Part shown: in pieces, positions 63,384-64,000 of the stretch | How the letters are laid out: every line of letters starts with the position of its first letter | How positions within the stretch are numbered: the first letter of the stretch is position 1 | Assembly (NCBI GenBank): GCA_016721385.1 | Contig: JADKIE010000009.1 | Span: 1 to 64,000, forward strand | Length of the DNA: 64,000 nt | From: Chitinophagaceae bacterium | GTDB lineage: Bacteria; Bacteroidota; Bacteroidia; Chitinophagales; Chitinophagaceae | Direction of reading: 5' to 3' | Position numbers and translations under genes: made by a program | Notes under the pieces: model-generated | What the model saw: the letters and a program-made list of their open reading frames with translations, nothing else | Databases searched by the model: none | What the model was told of the DNA's origin: nothing

Positions 63384-64000
63384 TTATTTATTAATAGCCG
63401 ATAAGGACAACCCTTGGGCAAGCTTTAACCCAAACAAAAATTTTGTTACACTACCACCTGCATGCATCATACTCCAACCAGGGGAGGAAGTATAGCCTTC
63501 GTATATAGGTATTGGTGGTGTATAATATTCGTTAATAGGAGGACTTGTGCTAACTGATTTTATTGCTTTAGAATCCTTGTCATAATGCACATAACTTTCT
63601 TGTGGTTTTAAAAAAACATACACTTTTGTTTTATCGCCAATGTTAGCTAAATAGGGTACCTGTGTACTACCGCTTTCAAATAAATTGATAGCTAAATCTT
63701 TTTTTTCTTTTTGTCCAGGTTTGGAACTGTATGTTTCAATCGTTCTTGTGGTTATATCGTTTACACTAAAACTTACATTACCTCTATCCTTATACGAATC
63801 TCCAGTACGAGTAACCTCAATTTCTAAGTAGGCAGTTTGAAATTGCCCCCCTTGGATGTGGTTTTACTTTAAAAAGCCGCTGTTAACAATCCCTTCTTTA
63901 GATTTTTTTACTAGCTTATCATGAAACTCTTTTCGCATTTCTTCTCTAACAAATTCAGGCACTGGAGCTCCAGTATAATCCTCTATATTATCGCAAGCCA
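63384..64000 (-). CDS. Hypothetical beta-rich protein (5' end outside window), with two compensating indels
   Basis: The frame runs in from the right edge: EDYTGAPVPEFVREEMRKEF, then a TAA near 63867. One added A before it and one removed G in a run of six near 63847 give LKVKPHPRGQFQTAYLEIEV and a continuous frame to the stop at 63384. The visible 200 residues are beta-rich (DRGNVSFSVNDITTRTIETY, YLANIGDKTKVYVFLKPQES) and end with a helix-like tail (TKFLFGLKLAQGLSLSAINK). No family recognised. It lies 2 nt upstream of paaD on the same strand, an unusual partner. Confidence 0.5.

Noticed and set aside
1..64000. CRISPR array, IS element, integron or prophage
   Set aside because: No regularly spaced repeats, no transposase, integrase or phage structural gene were seen in any frame. 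The adhesin-like protein at 61348 resembles tail-fibre motifs but stands alone.

Overview
The window is AT-rich DNA from a member of the Bacteroidota, most likely a Chitinophagaceae-like gliding or soil and freshwater aerobe (inference). The signs are many promoters of the TAnnTTTG type, an almost complete lack of Shine-Dalgarno sites, SPII lipoproteins, a type IX secretion (T9SS) sorting tail, and the gene order of the respiratory cluster. No phage, plasmid, IS element or CRISPR array was found.

Layout. 1-15.7 kb is an aerobic respiration cluster, all on the + strand: alternative complex III (actA-F), an aa3-type cytochrome c oxidase (coxB, coxA, two coxC, coxD), heme O synthase ctaB, an SCO copper chaperone and a DUF420 protein. 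Heme A synthase (ctaA) lies apart at 45.9 kb. 15.7-24.8 kb holds secreted and unknown proteins plus a LytS/LytTR two-component pair. 24.7-26.7 kb is a compact minus-strand operon (trmB, DUF5522, alkyltransferase-like protein, unknown). 26.8-27.05 kb is a free-standing RNA gene with tRNA-like ends and a 100-nt insert. 27.1-32.3 kb holds Lrp and MarR regulators, an oligopeptide ABC permease, a glycosyltransferase and an acyl-CoA dehydrogenase. 32.4-46 kb mixes an M48 peptidase, an amidase, an SLC13 transporter, a decayed korB, asd, a PfkB kinase, Sua5 and RNase HII. 47-57.4 kb has a membrane patatin, a lipid kinase, FabH, a repeat-rich accessory patch, a GH18 chitinase-like lipoprotein, a CPBP protease and Obg. 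58-64 kb carries phenylacetate-type genes (paaY-like, paaI, paaG-like, paaD) interleaved with a class V aminotransferase and an adhesin-like protein.

An overriding property is that about twenty genes are broken by roughly thirty single-base indels, nearly all deletions in short A, T or G runs. Restoring one base at a time rebuilds clean family members. Because several of these genes are essential or clearly functional (obg, coxC, actB), I read this as residual sequencing or assembly error, and I annotate these genes as whole CDS with the break described. The korB remnant at 38.9 kb is different: it has a nonsense codon and has lost the segment that should carry the thiamine-diphosphate motif, so it looks like a real pseudogene.

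The items most worth a second look are the tRNA-like RNA (26846-27017), the korB pseudogene, and the inverted and direct repeats around 51.3-52.0 kb.
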